Part shown: positions 48,618 through 58,617 of the stretch, in pieces | How positions within the stretch are numbered: position 1 is the first letter of the stretch | Layout: the number at the start of each line of letters is the position of its first letter | NCBI RefSeq assembly: GCF_002005205.3 | Contig: NZ_CP019701.2 | Location: 2,939,351 to 3,003,350, forward strand | DNA length: 64,000 nt | DNA from: Rhizobium rhizogenes | GTDB lineage: Bacteria > Pseudomonadota > Alphaproteobacteria > Rhizobiales > Rhizobiaceae | Direction of reading: 5' to 3' | Made by a program: the position numbers and the translations under genes | The notes under the pieces: model-generated | The model's database searches: none | What the model saw: the letters and a program-made list of their open reading frames with translations, nothing else | Told to the model about the DNA's origin: nothing

Positions 48618-49577
48618 ATGGCGAAGATCAAGAACGTCGCGATCCAGATGGATCATGTCTCCGGCATCAATATCGCCGGTGACTCAACCTTCGCCATGAG
48701 CCTTGAGGCGCAGGCGCGCGGATACCGGCTGTTCCACTATACGCCAGAGCGTCTTTCCATGCGTGACGGCAAGATCTACGCCACCGTCGAGCAGATGGAA
48801 CTGCGCGACATCAAGGGCGATCATTTTTCGCTGTCTGAGCCGGAACGTGTCGATCTCTCGACCATGGATGTCATCCATCTGCGTCAGGATCCGCCCTTCG
48901 ACATGGCTTACATCACCTCGACCCATCTGCTGGAACGCATTCATCCCAAAACGCTTGTCGTCAACGACCCAGCCTGGGTGCGCAACTCGCCGGAAAAGAT
49001 CTTCGTCACCGAATTCGCCGACCTGATGCCGCAGACGTTGATCACCAAGGATGTGGCGGAAATCGCTCGCTTCCGCAATGAAATGGGTGATATCATCCTC
49101 AAGCCGCTTTATGGCAATGGCGGCGCAGGCGTCTTCCATTCGGCGCGCGACGACCGCAATTTCTCCTCGCTGCTGGAGATGTTCGGCCAGATGTTCCGCG
49201 AGCCTTACATCGCCCAGCAATATCTGCCTGACGTCCGCAAGGGCGACAAGCGCATTCTCCTGGTGGATGGCGAGCCGGTGGGCGCGATCAACCGCGTGCC
49301 GGCGGAAAATGACGCCCGTTCCAACATGCATGCCGGCGGCCGGCCGGAACCGACGGAACTGACGGCGCGCGAAAAGGAAATCTGCCGCCGCATCGGTCCG
49401 GCCTTGCGCGAGCGTGGGTTCCTCTTTGTCGGCATCGATGTGATCGGCGACTACATGACGGAAATCAACGTCACCTCGCCCACTGGCATTCGCGAAGTGC
49501 GGAAATTCGGTGGTGCCGATGTCGCAAGCCTGTTGTGGGACGCGATCGAGAAAAAGCGCGAAGCTCAGGATCTCTGA
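48618..49577 (+). CDS. gshB: Glutathione synthetase
   Basis: 319 residues from ATG 48618 (AGAGGAA 8 bp upstream); the frame opens earlier at 48480, but those codons lack family similarity. It joins gamma-glutamylcysteine and glycine with ATP. The ATP-grasp core is intact: [14 protein letters not shown] (glycine-rich loop), [16 protein letters not shown] and [13 protein letters not shown] near the end with the Mg ligands. Length and ending are normal. Confidence 0.95.
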   Translation: MAKIKNVAIQMDHVSGINIAGDSTFAMSLEAQARGYRLFHYTPERLSMRDGKIYATVEQMELRDIKGDHFSLSEPERVDLSTMDVIHLRQDPPFDMAYITSTHLLERIHPKTLVVNDPAWVRNSPEKIFVTEFADLMPQTLITKDVAEIARFRNEMGDIILKPLYGNGGAGVFHSARDDRNFSSLLEMFGQMFREPYIAQQYLPDVRKGDKRILLVDGEPVGAINRVPAENDARSNMHAGGRPEPTELTAREKEICRRIGPALRERGFLFVGIDVIGDYMTEINVTSPTGIREVRKFGGADVASLLWDAIEKKREAQDL

Positions 49578-49758
49578 CGCGCCCCTTGCCGATCCAGTTT
49601 TGTTCCGCGAGTACAACTAGATACAACTAAAATACATCGCCAGCGAGAAATTGTTCGCTGGATGTTCTTGTTTTATTCTTTGTCTTGTGGCACGTTGCTT
49701 GTGGGTGGCCGCCGGGGCATGAAGCTTTGATGGTGCGGCCGGTTTGCGGGGGCAGGCC

Positions 49759-51291
49759 ATGGTGGTACGGGTCAATACGGTTGCATTTCAGGGCATGGAG
49801 GGTGTGCTCGTCGAGGTGCAGGTCATGGTCGCGCCCGGAAAGGTCGGCATCCAGATTGTCGGTCTGCCGGACAAGGCGGTGGCTGAAAGCCGGGAGCGGG
49901 TGCAGGCCGCCCTGCACGCCTCGGGACTGGCCTTGCCGGCGAAAAAAGTCACCGTCAATCTCGCACCCGCCGATCTGCCAAAGGAAGGATCGCATTTCGA
50001 TCTTCCCATTGCTCTGGGCCTCATGGCCGCGCTGGGCGCCATACCGGCGGAAGCGCTTGGCCAATATGTGGTTCTCGGCGAACTCAATCTCGATGGCACC
50101 ATCGGCATGGTTTCAGGCGTTCTGCCGGCCGCCATGGGTGCCAATGCTCTCGGCAAGGGCCTGATCTGCCCGGCTGAAAGCGGGCCGGAGGCGGCTTGGG
50201 CCGGTGCCGGTATCGATATTCTCGCTCCGCGCAGCCTCATAGCGCTTGCCAATCATTTTCGCGGCACCCAGCTCCTGTCGCGCCCGACACCCGCCATCCG
50301 CGCCAATCCGGTCAATTTGCCGGATCTGGCGGATATCAAAGGACAGGAGAGCGCTCGCCGCGCGCTGGAGGTGGCGGCGGCCGGCGGTCACAATCTGCTG
50401 ATGGTCGGTCCGCCCGGTTCTGGCAAATCCATGCTCGCCGCCCGTCTGCCCTCCATCCTGCCGCCACTTGAGGCGGCGGAACTGCTGGAAGTGTCGATGG
50501 TTCATTCCATCGCCGGCCAATTATCGGGTGGCAAGCTTTCGGACCGCAGGCCGTTTCGCACACCGCACCATTCCGCCACCATGGCGGCACTGATCGGCGG
50601 TGGGTTGCGCGCCAAGCCGGGCGAGGCCTCGCTTGCCCATCACGGTGTTCTTTTTCTCGATGAATTCCCGGAATTCTCACCGCAGGTGCTGGATGCGCTG
50701 CGTCAGCCGCTGGAAACCGGAGAATGCATCATCGCACGCGCCAATCACCGCGTCAGCTATCCGGCAGAAATCCAGCTCGTGGCAGCCATGAACCCCTGCC
50801 GCTGCGGCATGGCCGGAGAGCCGGGTTTCACCTGCGCCAGAGGGCCGCGCTGTGTGACCGACTATCAGGCCCGTATTTCCGGTCCGCTGCTGGATCGTAT
50901 CGATATCCGCATCGACGTTCCCGCCGTTTCCGCTACCGATCTTATCCGTCCCGTTGCATCTGAGCCGAGTGCGGCGGTTGCGGCCCGTGTGGCCCGGGCG
51001 CGCCTTGCCCAGCAGGAGCGTTATGCGTCGGCGGGATTTCCTGCCATCCGCACCAATGCCCGCTGTACAACGACTTTGATCGAAAAATACGCCGAACCGG
51101 ATGCATCCGGGCTGCAATTGCTGCGCGATGCCGCCGAACGGCTGAAATTTTCCGCACGCGGTTATCACCGTATTCTCAAGGTCGCGCGCACATTGGCCGA
51201 TCTGGATGGAAAACAGACGGTCGGCCGCATCCACGTAGCGGAAGCTGTCTCGTACCGTATCGCGGGTGAGAGGCTGCGGACAGCGGCTTAG
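49759..51291 (+). CDS. comM: YifB/ComM family Mg-chelatase-like AAA ATPase
   Basis: 510 residues from ATG 49759. An N-terminal Lon-protease-like S5 domain (VQVMVAPGKVGIQIVGLPDKAVAES), then the AAA+ core with Walker A GPPGSGKSM and Walker B FLDEFPEF, and a C-terminal Mg-chelatase lid (ARGYHRILKVARTLADL). ComM is a hexameric helicase that drives branch migration of incoming DNA during natural transformation; the family is also widespread in bacteria not known to be competent. Confidence 0.93.
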   Translation: MVVRVNTVAFQGMEGVLVEVQVMVAPGKVGIQIVGLPDKAVAESRERVQAALHASGLALPAKKVTVNLAPADLPKEGSHFDLPIALGLMAALGAIPAEALGQYVVLGELNLDGTIGMVSGVLPAAMGANALGKGLICPAESGPEAAWAGAGIDILAPRSLIALANHFRGTQLLSRPTPAIRANPVNLPDLADIKGQESARRALEVAAAGGHNLLMVGPPGSGKSMLAARLPSILPPLEAAELLEVSMVHSIAGQLSGGKLSDRRPFRTPHHSATMAALIGGGLRAKPGEASLAHHGVLFLDEFPEFSPQVLDALRQPLETGECIIARANHRVSYPAEIQLVAAMNPCRCGMAGEPGFTCARGPRCVTDYQARISGPLLDRIDIRIDVPAVSATDLIRPVASEPSAAVAARVARARLAQQERYASAGFPAIRTNARCTTTLIEKYAEPDASGLQLLRDAAERLKFSARGYHRILKVARTLADLDGKQTVGRIHVAEAVSYRIAGERLRTAA

Positions 51292-51512
51292 AGCCGTGAT
51301 GCTTACACGCTCTGCTGGAAGAGTTTGGAGGCATGCTCCCGAAAGCTCTCCCTTTTTTGCGATAAGCAGATGCGAAAGCAGGGTTTGAAGGGCATCGCGC
51401 GAATTCGGCCGAATGCGAGGCGGCCTTAAAATTGATATGCCGCCAGCGGTGCCGGCGGCATATTGAAGTATTGGTTCCTTTGGTTCGCGATTGCGCGTAC
51501 CGACTGGAGTGG

Positions 51513-52481
51513 TTAGAGCCCAAGGCCCTCGAAAAGCGCGGTCGAAAGGTAACGTTCCGCAAAGGAAGGAACGATGACAACGATATTCTTGCCGGCATTT
51601 TCTTCGCGCGCGCCGACCTTGATCGCCGCCGCCAGTGCCGCGCCCGAGGAGATGCCGACCGGCACACCTTCGAGTCTTGCCGCCAGACGTGCGATTTCGA
51701 AAGCCTCGTCATTGGTCACGGTGACGATCTCGTCATAAATGCCCGTGTCGAGGATCGCAGGCGCAAAACCGGCGCCGATGCCCTGAATCTTGTGCGGGCC
51801 GGGGTTGCCGCCGGAAAGAACCGGGCTGTCTGCGGGCTCGACCGCAATGACCTTCACATCCGGTTTGCGGGATTTAAGCACCTGGCCCGTGCCGGTGATC
51901 GTCCCACCCGTACCGATGCCGGAAACGAGAATATCGACCGTGCCGTCGGTATCGTTCCAGATTTCTTCCGCGGTCGTCTTGCGGTGAATTTCCGGATTGG
52001 CGGGGTTTTCGAATTGCTGCGGAATGATCGCGTCAGGCAGGGTCTCGGCCAGTTCCTGCGCCTTGGCGATTGCGCCCTTCATGCCCTTCGGGCCTTCGGT
52101 CAGCACCAGTTCCGCGCCGAGCAGGGCCAGCATCTTCCGGCGCTCGACCGACATGGTTTCAGGCATGGTCAGGATCAGCTTGTAACCCTTGGCGGCGGCA
52201 GCGAAGGCAAGCGCAATGCCGGTATTTCCTGATGTCGGTTCCACCAGCGTCGTTTTGCCGGGGGTGATCTTGCCCTGCGCTTCCAGCGCTTCGATCATGG
52301 CGACGCCGATGCGGTCCTTCACGGAAGCGATGGGGTTGAAAAACTCCAGCTTGGCAAGCAGGTTGGCCTTCACGCCCTTTTCTTTCGCCAGCTTGTCCAG
52401 CCGCACGATCGGCGTATCGCCGATAGTTTCCGTAATCGAGGAATAGACGCGTCCGCGTCCGGGCTTTCTGGCTTCAGGCAT
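51513..52481 (-). CDS. cysK: Cysteine synthase A (O-acetylserine sulfhydrylase)
   Basis: 322 residues from ATG 52481 (GGGAGAA upstream). It makes cysteine from O-acetylserine and sulfide with PLP. The Schiff-base lysine is Lys55 in ASVKDRI, the substrate loop TSGNTG is at 83-88, and [10 protein letters not shown] binds the PLP phosphate. Length and motifs fit CysK; CysM cannot be fully excluded. Confidence 0.93.
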   Translation of the reverse strand: MPEARKPGRGRVYSSITETIGDTPIVRLDKLAKEKGVKANLLAKLEFFNPIASVKDRIGVAMIEALEAQGKITPGKTTLVEPTSGNTGIALAFAAAAKGYKLILTMPETMSVERRKMLALLGAELVLTEGPKGMKGAIAKAQELAETLPDAIIPQQFENPANPEIHRKTTAEEIWNDTDGTVDILVSGIGTGGTITGTGQVLKSRKPDVKVIAVEPADSPVLSGGNPGPHKIQGIGAGFAPAILDTGIYDEIVTVTNDEAFEIARLAARLEGVPVGISSGAALAAAIKVGAREENAGKNIVVIVPSFAERYLSTALFEGLGL

Positions 52482-52636
52482 GATGTTCTCCCGTATGAAG
52501 GCCACAGAATAGTGACCGCAATATTTGAGCGGCAGAATAGGAGCAATCGCCCTGTCAGGCTAGCGAACGTTCATCCTTATATGGCGGGTTCACCGGAAAA
52601 ATTTCCCGATAAACCAGATAAATGCACGAAATTATT

Positions 52637-53254
52637 TTAGGTGCTGCGGATGGCGATCATGGTCGCCGTTCCGGCCAGAATGCCTGCCGCCGTGCGGTTG
52701 AGGATTGTCAAGGCGCTCGGCCGTTTCAGCAGGTTGCGTGCCTTGGCCGCAAGCAGGATGTAAGGCAGGAGAACGGCCATCAGCACGACGAAAGTAAGCG
52801 CGAGAAGGGTCGCATATTCAGATGGCCCGATCATGCGGATATCGATCAGCGTTGGCACCAGCGCCACATAAAACAGCATGGTTTTCGGATTGCCGAGGGT
52901 GATCAGCAGGCCTGACAGGAAGGACATGGGCATGCTGGTGCTCTTTTTTGCCTTCAGGTCCTGCGGTAGCAGGCCGGCGGTCCACAGCTTCCAGGCGATA
53001 TAAAGGAGATAGGCCGCGCCGGCGAATTTCAGGACCATGAAGGCCTCCTGAAAGGTCTGTGCGACGAAGGCCAGCCCCAATATCACGCCGGTCAGGTAGA
53101 TCATGTCGCCCAGGACCAGTCCGAGGCCCATGAAGAAGGTTTCCCGAAAGCCCGAACCCAGCGCCCGCGCCACGATCGCCGTCATGCCGGGGCCGGGAAT
53201 GGCGGCGGCGATGAAGAGGGCGGTGGCATAGGCAAAAAGGGTCGTCAGTGTCAT
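52637..53254 (-). CDS. LysE/RhtB family amino-acid exporter
   Basis: 205 residues from ATG 53254; a longer frame to 53311 has no support. Six membrane segments; the first contains the family motif AAAIPGPGMTAIVARAL, and the loop SFLSGLLITLGNPKTMLFY is the second RhtB hallmark. It probably exports an amino acid such as threonine, homoserine or lysine; the substrate is not predictable. Confidence 0.9.
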   Translation of the reverse strand: MTLTTLFAYATALFIAAAIPGPGMTAIVARALGSGFRETFFMGLGLVLGDMIYLTGVILGLAFVAQTFQEAFMVLKFAGAAYLLYIAWKLWTAGLLPQDLKAKKSTSMPMSFLSGLLITLGNPKTMLFYVALVPTLIDIRMIGPSEYATLLALTFVVLMAVLLPYILLAAKARNLLKRPSALTILNRTAAGILAGTATMIAIRST

Positions 53255-53399
53255 GATCGTGTTTCCCGGAAAAGCTGCCAGATCCATAGCGAAATTGCCG
53301 GGCAAAAACAATCGGCTCTCCCACCCGTCCGGGCGGACGGGCAGAAACCTGGCCTCACGTAAAAGCGGACTGAGGGTTCTGACGGGCAGGCGGGTATGG

Positions 53400-53870
53400 T
53401 TAGACTCCGGTGGAGCCGAAACCGCCGGTGCCGCGCACCGTTGCGGAGGTTTCCGTCACTTCGCTTACGACAACCTGCGTCACCGGTGCGATCACCATCT
53501 GCGCGATACGCATGCCGCGCTCGACAACGAAATCGCTGTCACCGAGATTGGCGAGAATGACCTTCACCTCGCCGCGATAATCGCTGTCCACGGTGCCGGG
53601 GGAGTTGAGGCAGGTAATGCCGTTCTTGATGGCAAGCCCGGAGCGGGGGCGGATTTGCGCCTCGTAACCGGCCGGAACCTCGAAAACGAAACCGGTCGGC
53701 ACAAGCGTGCGTTCGCCGGGTTTCAGGGTCAGCGGCGCATCCGCGGGCACCGCTGCACGCAGGTCCATGCCGGCAGCGCCGCCGGTTTCATAAGAGGGCA
53801 AGTCGAGGCCCGCGCCATGGGCAAGGCGGACGAGACGGAGAGGGGGGCGATTGTCGTTTTGAACGGTCAT
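53400..53870 (-). CDS. dut: dUTP diphosphatase
   Basis: A 156-residue trimeric dUTPase that keeps uracil out of DNA and supplies dUMP. All five motifs are visible: [30 protein letters not shown] with the catalytic Asp, RIAQMV, and the C-terminal arm [11 protein letters not shown]. Normal length. Confidence 0.96.
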   Translation of the reverse strand: MTVQNDNRPPLRLVRLAHGAGLDLPSYETGGAAGMDLRAAVPADAPLTLKPGERTLVPTGFVFEVPAGYEAQIRPRSGLAIKNGITCLNSPGTVDSDYRGEVKVILANLGDSDFVVERGMRIAQMVIAPVTQVVVSEVTETSATVRGTGGFGSTGV

Positions 53871-53960
53871 GCGGCATTAGTTTGCCGAGATCGCGGCAAG
53901 GTCAATTGCAAATGCGGGCCTGAAACGCTAGATAGCCCGCAATTCCACAGGATTTGTCAG

Positions 53961-55544
53961 ATGGCCGAAACACTTGCCGAGGCGGTCTCCCGCCGCCGCA
54001 CCTTTGCTATTATCGCGCACCCGGACGCGGGTAAGACGACGCTTACCGAAAAACTGCTGCTGTTCGGCGGAGCGATCCAGCTTGCCGGTGAGGTGAAGGC
54101 GAAGAAGGACCGCATCCAGACGCGTTCGGACTGGATGAAGATCGAGCGCGAGCGCGGCATTTCGGTCGTTACCTCGGTCATGACCTTCGAATATAATGAT
54201 CGGGTCTTCAATATTCTCGATACGCCCGGCCACGAGGACTTTGCTGATGATACCTACCGCACGCTGACGGCGGTGGATGCGGCGATCATGGTTATCGACG
54301 CCGCCAAGGGTATCGAGCCGCGCACGCTGAAGCTCTTCGAAGTCTGCCGCATGCGCGATATTCCGATCATCACCTTCATCAACAAGATGGACCGCGAAAG
54401 CCGCGACCCCTTCGAGATTCTGGATGAGGTCGAGGAGAAGCTGGCACTCGATACCGCACCGATCACCTGGCCGGTCGGGCGTGCGAAAACCTTCTGCGGT
54501 GCCTATAATCTTGCCGACAACACCTTCCGTGGCGTCGATACGCAGGTGGAGGCCATGCCCGTCAATGGCCCGCAGGCGGTTGCCGATCGCCTGCCGGAAA
54601 ATGAACGCAAGCTTTTTGTCGAGGAAACGGAACTGGCGCTGGAAGCCTGCCGCCCCTTCGACCGCGAAGCCTTTCTTGAGGGCCATATGACGCCGGTGTT
54701 CTTCGGTTCGGCGCTGCGCAATTTCGGTGTGCGTGACCTCATCAATGCGCTCGGCGACTTCGCGCCGCCGCCGCGCGATCAGGTGGCGGATACCCGCACC
54801 GTCCACGCGGCTGAAGAAAAAATGACGGCCTTCGTCTTCAAGATTCAGGCCAATATGGACCCGAACCATCGTGACCGCATCGCTTTCGCCCGCATCTGCT
54901 CCGGCAAGCTGGAGCGCGGAATGAAGGCACGGCTTGCCCGCACCGGCAAGCAGATGGGCCTCACCGCGCCGCAGTTCTTCTTCGCCTCGCAGCGCCAGCT
55001 GGCCGATACGGCCTTTGCGGGTGACGTGGTGGGCATCCCGAACCATGGCACCTTGCGCATCGGCGATACGCTGACCGAGGGGGAAAACCTCGTTTTCCAG
55101 GGTGTGCCGAACTTCTCGCCGGAAATCCTGCGCCGCGTGCGGCTTGAGGATGCCATGAAGGCGAAGAAGCTGAAGGAAGCCCTGCAGCAGATGGCGGAAG
55201 AGGGCGTCGTTCAGCTCTTTTCGCCGGAAGACGGCTCGCCGGCCATCGTCGGTGTCGTCGGCGCGCTGCAGCTCGATGTGCTGAAGGAACGGCTGATGGG
55301 CGAATACGGCCTGCCGGTCTCCTTTGAAATGTCGCGCTTCTCCGTCTGCCGCTGGATTTCCTCCGATCAGCCGGCGGAAATGGACAAGTTCCTCAACGTC
55401 AAGCGCGGCGATATTGCCCGCGATCTCGATGGTGATCCGGTGTTTCTGGCGCAGGACGCGTTTTCGCTGCGGTATGAATCCGAGCGTTTCCCCGCGATCA
55501 AGATGGTCGCGATCAAGGAATATCACGTCGCCAAGGCGGCGTGA
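53961..55544 (+). CDS. prfC: Peptide chain release factor 3
   Basis: 527 residues from ATG 53961, with AGGA upstream; the same frame is open far to the left but that part is antisense to dut. RF3 is a translational GTPase that removes RF1/RF2 after termination. G1 AHPDAGKTT, G2 region RGISVVTSV, G3 DTPGHEDF and G4 NKMD are all present, followed by the RF3-type domains II and III. A hairpin lies between it and coaBC. Confidence 0.95.
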   Translation: MAETLAEAVSRRRTFAIIAHPDAGKTTLTEKLLLFGGAIQLAGEVKAKKDRIQTRSDWMKIERERGISVVTSVMTFEYNDRVFNILDTPGHEDFADDTYRTLTAVDAAIMVIDAAKGIEPRTLKLFEVCRMRDIPIITFINKMDRESRDPFEILDEVEEKLALDTAPITWPVGRAKTFCGAYNLADNTFRGVDTQVEAMPVNGPQAVADRLPENERKLFVEETELALEACRPFDREAFLEGHMTPVFFGSALRNFGVRDLINALGDFAPPPRDQVADTRTVHAAEEKMTAFVFKIQANMDPNHRDRIAFARICSGKLERGMKARLARTGKQMGLTAPQFFFASQRQLADTAFAGDVVGIPNHGTLRIGDTLTEGENLVFQGVPNFSPEILRRVRLEDAMKAKKLKEALQQMAEEGVVQLFSPEDGSPAIVGVVGALQLDVLKERLMGEYGLPVSFEMSRFSVCRWISSDQPAEMDKFLNVKRGDIARDLDGDPVFLAQDAFSLRYESERFPAIKMVAIKEYHVAKAA

Positions 55545-55568
55545 TTGCACTTTGAATGCCAAGGGCTT

Positions 55569-55591
55569 AGTTTCCCCGTAAACGGGAAACT
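55569..55591 (+). repeat. Hairpin between prfC and coaBC
   Basis: AGTTTCCC (55569-55576) pairs with GGGAAACT (55584-55591), leaving a short CGTAAAC loop. It lies 12 bp before the coaBC ATG with no U-tract; it may attenuate transcription or affect coaBC translation. Confidence 0.45.
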
Positions 55592-55602
55592 GGTCCGGCA
55601 TC

Positions 55603-56808
55603 ATGACGCTCTCAGGCAAACATATTCTTCTTATCATCTCCGGCGGCATCGCGGCCTATAAGAGCCTCGATCTCATCCGCCGCCTGAAGGAGCGCGGTGC
55701 AAAGGTGACGCCGGTGATGACGAAGGGGGCGCAGGAATTCGTCACCCCGCTAGCCGTCGGCGCGCTCTCCGCCACCCATGTCTTTACCGAGCTTTTTTCA
55801 AGGCAGGATGAGCAGGATGTCGGTCATATCAGGCTGGCGCGCGACTGCGATCTCGTGCTGGTCGCACCCGCCACTGCCGATCTGATGGCGAAGATGGCGC
55901 ATGGACTGGCCGACGATCTCGCCTCCACGGTCCTTCTCGCGACGGATCGCAGGGTGCTGGTCGCGCCCGCGATGAACCCGAAAATGTGGATGGCGAAGCC
56001 GACTGTCCGCAATGTTGAAACGCTGGAGAAAGACGGCGTGTTTTTCATTGGCCCGATGGCGGGTGAAATGGCGGAGAAGGGCGAAGCCGGTCCCGGTCGT
56101 ATGGCGGAGCCGCTGCAGATCGTTGAAGCCGTCGAGGCGCTGCTGGAAAGCGGCCCGAAGCCTTTGCGCGGCAGAACGGCAATCGTCACCTCCGGTCCCA
56201 CCCATGAGCCGATCGATCCGGTGCGTTATATCGCCAATCGTTCCTCGGGCAAGCAGGGCCATGCCATTGCGGCGGCTCTGGCGGAACTGGGGGCGGAGGT
56301 CACGCTGGTCTCCGGCCCGGTCGCCATCGCCGATCCCGCCGGGGTCAAAACGATCCATGTCGAGCGCGCTGAAGAAATGCGCGACGCGGTGATCTCAAGG
56401 CTTCCGGCGGATATCGCCGTCATGGTTGCCGCCGTCGCCGACTGGCGGGTGGCCGGCTCGTCGGGGCAGAAGATCAAGAAGCAGCCGGGGGACGCGCCGC
56501 CGGCGCTGCAACTGACGGAAAATCCGGATATTCTCAAAACCGTCGGTCATCATGAAAAGCGCCCGAAGCTGGTGGTTGGTTTTGCAGCTGAAACGCAGGA
56601 TGTCGAAAAGAACGGCCGAGCCAAGCTGGAACGCAAGGGAGCGGATTATATCGTCGCCAATGATGTCTCCGCCGAGACCGGCATCATGGGCGGAGACCGC
56701 AACAGCGTGAAGATCATCTCGGCTGATGGCATCGAGGTCTGGCCGGATCTCGATAAAGCGGAAGTCGCAAAACGTCTGGCAGCCCTTGTTGCGGAGAAGC
56801 TCGCATGA
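55603..56808 (+). CDS. coaBC: Bifunctional phosphopantothenoylcysteine decarboxylase / synthetase
   Basis: A 401-residue fusion that performs two steps of coenzyme A synthesis. The CoaC flavoprotein half has GGIAAYKSLDLIRRL, the catalytic His in DVGHIRLA and VAPAMNPKMW. The CoaB half begins near residue 190: SGPTHEPIDPVRYIANRSSGKQ, and later KLVVGFAAET and ANDVS. The stop overlaps the next ATG (ATGA). Confidence 0.96.
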   Translation: MTLSGKHILLIISGGIAAYKSLDLIRRLKERGAKVTPVMTKGAQEFVTPLAVGALSATHVFTELFSRQDEQDVGHIRLARDCDLVLVAPATADLMAKMAHGLADDLASTVLLATDRRVLVAPAMNPKMWMAKPTVRNVETLEKDGVFFIGPMAGEMAEKGEAGPGRMAEPLQIVEAVEALLESGPKPLRGRTAIVTSGPTHEPIDPVRYIANRSSGKQGHAIAAALAELGAEVTLVSGPVAIADPAGVKTIHVERAEEMRDAVISRLPADIAVMVAAVADWRVAGSSGQKIKKQPGDAPPALQLTENPDILKTVGHHEKRPKLVVGFAAETQDVEKNGRAKLERKGADYIVANDVSAETGIMGGDRNSVKIISADGIEVWPDLDKAEVAKRLAALVAEKLA

Positions 56809-57188
56809 CCCTGTTTGATCGCAAGACATTCGACAGGGTGCTAGGCGGGTGGCCGGGCGTGCGTTTCGTCGATCAATGGGATTCCCACGTCGCCAAGGTG
56901 GGCGACAAGGTCTTTGCCGTTCTGGGTGAGCGGGAGGACTGGCGGCTGGTGGTGAAATGCTCGGAGGAGAGTTTTGAAATCCTCACCTCGCTCGAAGGCA
57001 TCGCTCAGGCGCCCTATTTCGCCAAGCGGAAGTGGGTTTCGATCGCCGATCATTCTCCACTCGAACAGGAAGAACTGGAGCACTATGTGCGCCGTTCCTA
57101 TGAGCTTGTCGCCGCCGGCCTGACAAAAAAACTGCGGGGCGAACTGGGCATCGTGATCGACACCGCATCTCGCGTGCGCCCGGTCTAA
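56805..57188 (+). CDS. MmcQ/YjbR family protein
   Basis: A 127-residue protein with the MmcQ/YjbR double-psi-like fold: FDRVLGGWPGVRFVDQW near the start, VGDKVFAVLGEREDWRLVVKCS in the middle, and SYELVAAGLTKKLR at the end. Family members resemble DNA-binding or 'CyaY-like' folds but lack a proven role. ATGA overlap with coaBC makes co-translation likely. Confidence 0.88.
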   Translation: MTLFDRKTFDRVLGGWPGVRFVDQWDSHVAKVGDKVFAVLGEREDWRLVVKCSEESFEILTSLEGIAQAPYFAKRKWVSIADHSPLEQEELEHYVRRSYELVAAGLTKKLRGELGIVIDTASRVRPV

Positions 57189-57289
57189 GCGGAAGCGTCG
57201 GACGTGTTCTGTTCTTTGTTGTTCCGCATTTTCCGGGCGTAAAACCGCTACGCACTTTTACTGGAAATGCGCCAGCCTGTAATCTTCCG

Positions 57290-58204
57290 TCAGTTGATCT
57301 TCTTGTCCTTGCCGATGATCTGACGCACGCCTTCCCTGGTGAATGGCTGCACGAGTTGCGGCAGAAACCCCTTCGCGATTTCCCCTTTGATGCCGATATC
57401 GGTGGAGGAGGGCCGGTCGGGATTGTGGTAGGAGCCGAAGATCAGATCGAAGATGACGAGGTTTTCGCCGTAATTGGTATTTCCTTCCGGAAGCTGCTTT
57501 GAATGGTGCCAGCGGTGCAGGCGCGGCGTGCTGAAGACGTAGTCGAGCAGCCCCGTTTTCATATCGACATTGCAATGGGTCAAAATGCCGATGAAGGCGG
57601 TCACGGCGCCCAGCCACCAGAAAACCTGCAGCGGCGCGCCCATGAAATAAAGCGGAATCTGGCTGAGCGCGATCTTGAACAGGGAATCGGCCACATGGAA
57701 CCGTCCCGTATTAACGACCCAGAGCCGCACGACGCTGTGGTGCAGGGCATGGAAGCGCCAGAAGAACACGGTTTCATGGGCAATGCGGTGGGCCCAGTAA
57801 AGACCGAATTCGGCAATCGTTACCGCAAGCGCCACCTGAACGATCATAGGCAGTTGCGACGGCCACAGGTCGAAGCGCATGGCGGCCAGGGGCTGCAGCA
57901 CATTGGCTGTCAGCATCGGGAAAATCGCGGCTGCCGCTGCCGCGAGCTGGACAAGCCCTTTTGTCAAAAGCGTATGGCCGATGCTGTTCACGGTCTCGCC
58001 GTCACCCTCAAGCCATTGCACTTCATAGGGAATATAGCGCTCGAGAAGAAACAGGCTGAGAACTGCGCCCGCATAAACGGCCAGAAAAGCCGCGATCGGA
58101 TGGCTGCTCGTAAACGCGAAATAGGAGCCCGCAAGGCCGCCCACGAACACCAGCGGCCACGAAGAATAAGAAAGGGCCACTTTCAATGCTTGCGATTTTG
58201 CCAT
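57290..58204 (-). CDS. Sterol desaturase / fatty acid hydroxylase family protein
   Basis: About 304 residues, with four or five membrane helices. The di-iron histidine boxes are complete: HRIAHE, FHALHHS and HRWHHS, the latter within STPRLHRWHHSKQLPEG. These enzymes hydroxylate or desaturate lipids using O2; in rhizobia, relatives modify ornithine lipids or carotenoids, and the substrate here is unknown. ATGs lie at 58213 and 58204. Confidence 0.9.
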   Translation of the reverse strand: MAKSQALKVALSYSSWPLVFVGGLAGSYFAFTSSHPIAAFLAVYAGAVLSLFLLERYIPYEVQWLEGDGETVNSIGHTLLTKGLVQLAAAAAAIFPMLTANVLQPLAAMRFDLWPSQLPMIVQVALAVTIAEFGLYWAHRIAHETVFFWRFHALHHSVVRLWVVNTGRFHVADSLFKIALSQIPLYFMGAPLQVFWWLGAVTAFIGILTHCNVDMKTGLLDYVFSTPRLHRWHHSKQLPEGNTNYGENLVIFDLIFGSYHNPDRPSSTDIGIKGEIAKGFLPQLVQPFTREGVRQIIGKDKKIN

Positions 58205-58226
58205 GAATTTCAAATCCCGTCCGGCA

Positions 58227-58535
58227 TTACCTGTCTCTCAACCATCGACGCAATTCCGCGCAGGATCGCGGCGTTGCGTCACTGAAACGGCCATCGCTGC
58301 AGGGGTCAATCCCGAACCGCCGCGTTGGCCTCTCATCGTTCAAATCCCTGCGGTCGGGCCTGTCCGAATGGCGTAGCGCGCGCCGCAATTCGCCACAGCT
58401 GCGTGGTTTCCCGTCACTTGCGCGCCCGTCGGTGCATGGATCATGGACCCGATGCTCGGCCATCGCATCCGGCACCAAAGCCAGTTGAATGGATATGAGC
58501 ATCAAAGCAAGCGGCGAGAACGCCTTTATCCGCAT
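58227..58535 (-). CDS. Exported Cys-rich protein with two 24-residue repeats
   Basis: A 102-residue protein. A Sec signal (1-26, ending PDAMA) is followed by two copies of the same unit, residues 32-55 and 77-100, identical at 18 of 24 positions: DPC[S/T]DGR.SD..PRSC.ELRR.LR. Each has two cysteines 13 residues apart, so one disulfide per unit is likely. The linker is charged (RPDRRDLNDERP). I do not recognise a family. It lies 14 bp from the hydroxylase gene on the same strand and could share its transcript. Confidence 0.75.
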   Translation of the reverse strand: MRIKAFSPLALMLISIQLALVPDAMAEHRVHDPCTDGRASDGKPRSCGELRRALRHSDRPDRRDLNDERPTRRFGIDPCSDGRFSDATPRSCAELRRWLRDR

Positions 58536-58617
58536 GGATCACCTGTCTTGTTTCAAGATCAGGCCCTTATTCCTCCAATAGATTACACCAGCATGGCACT
58601 CGTTCGTCTTCAGATGC

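Noticed and set aside
53928..55649. 573-codon frame antisense to prfC
   Set aside because: Shadow of prfC, which has all GTPase motifs on the plus strand.
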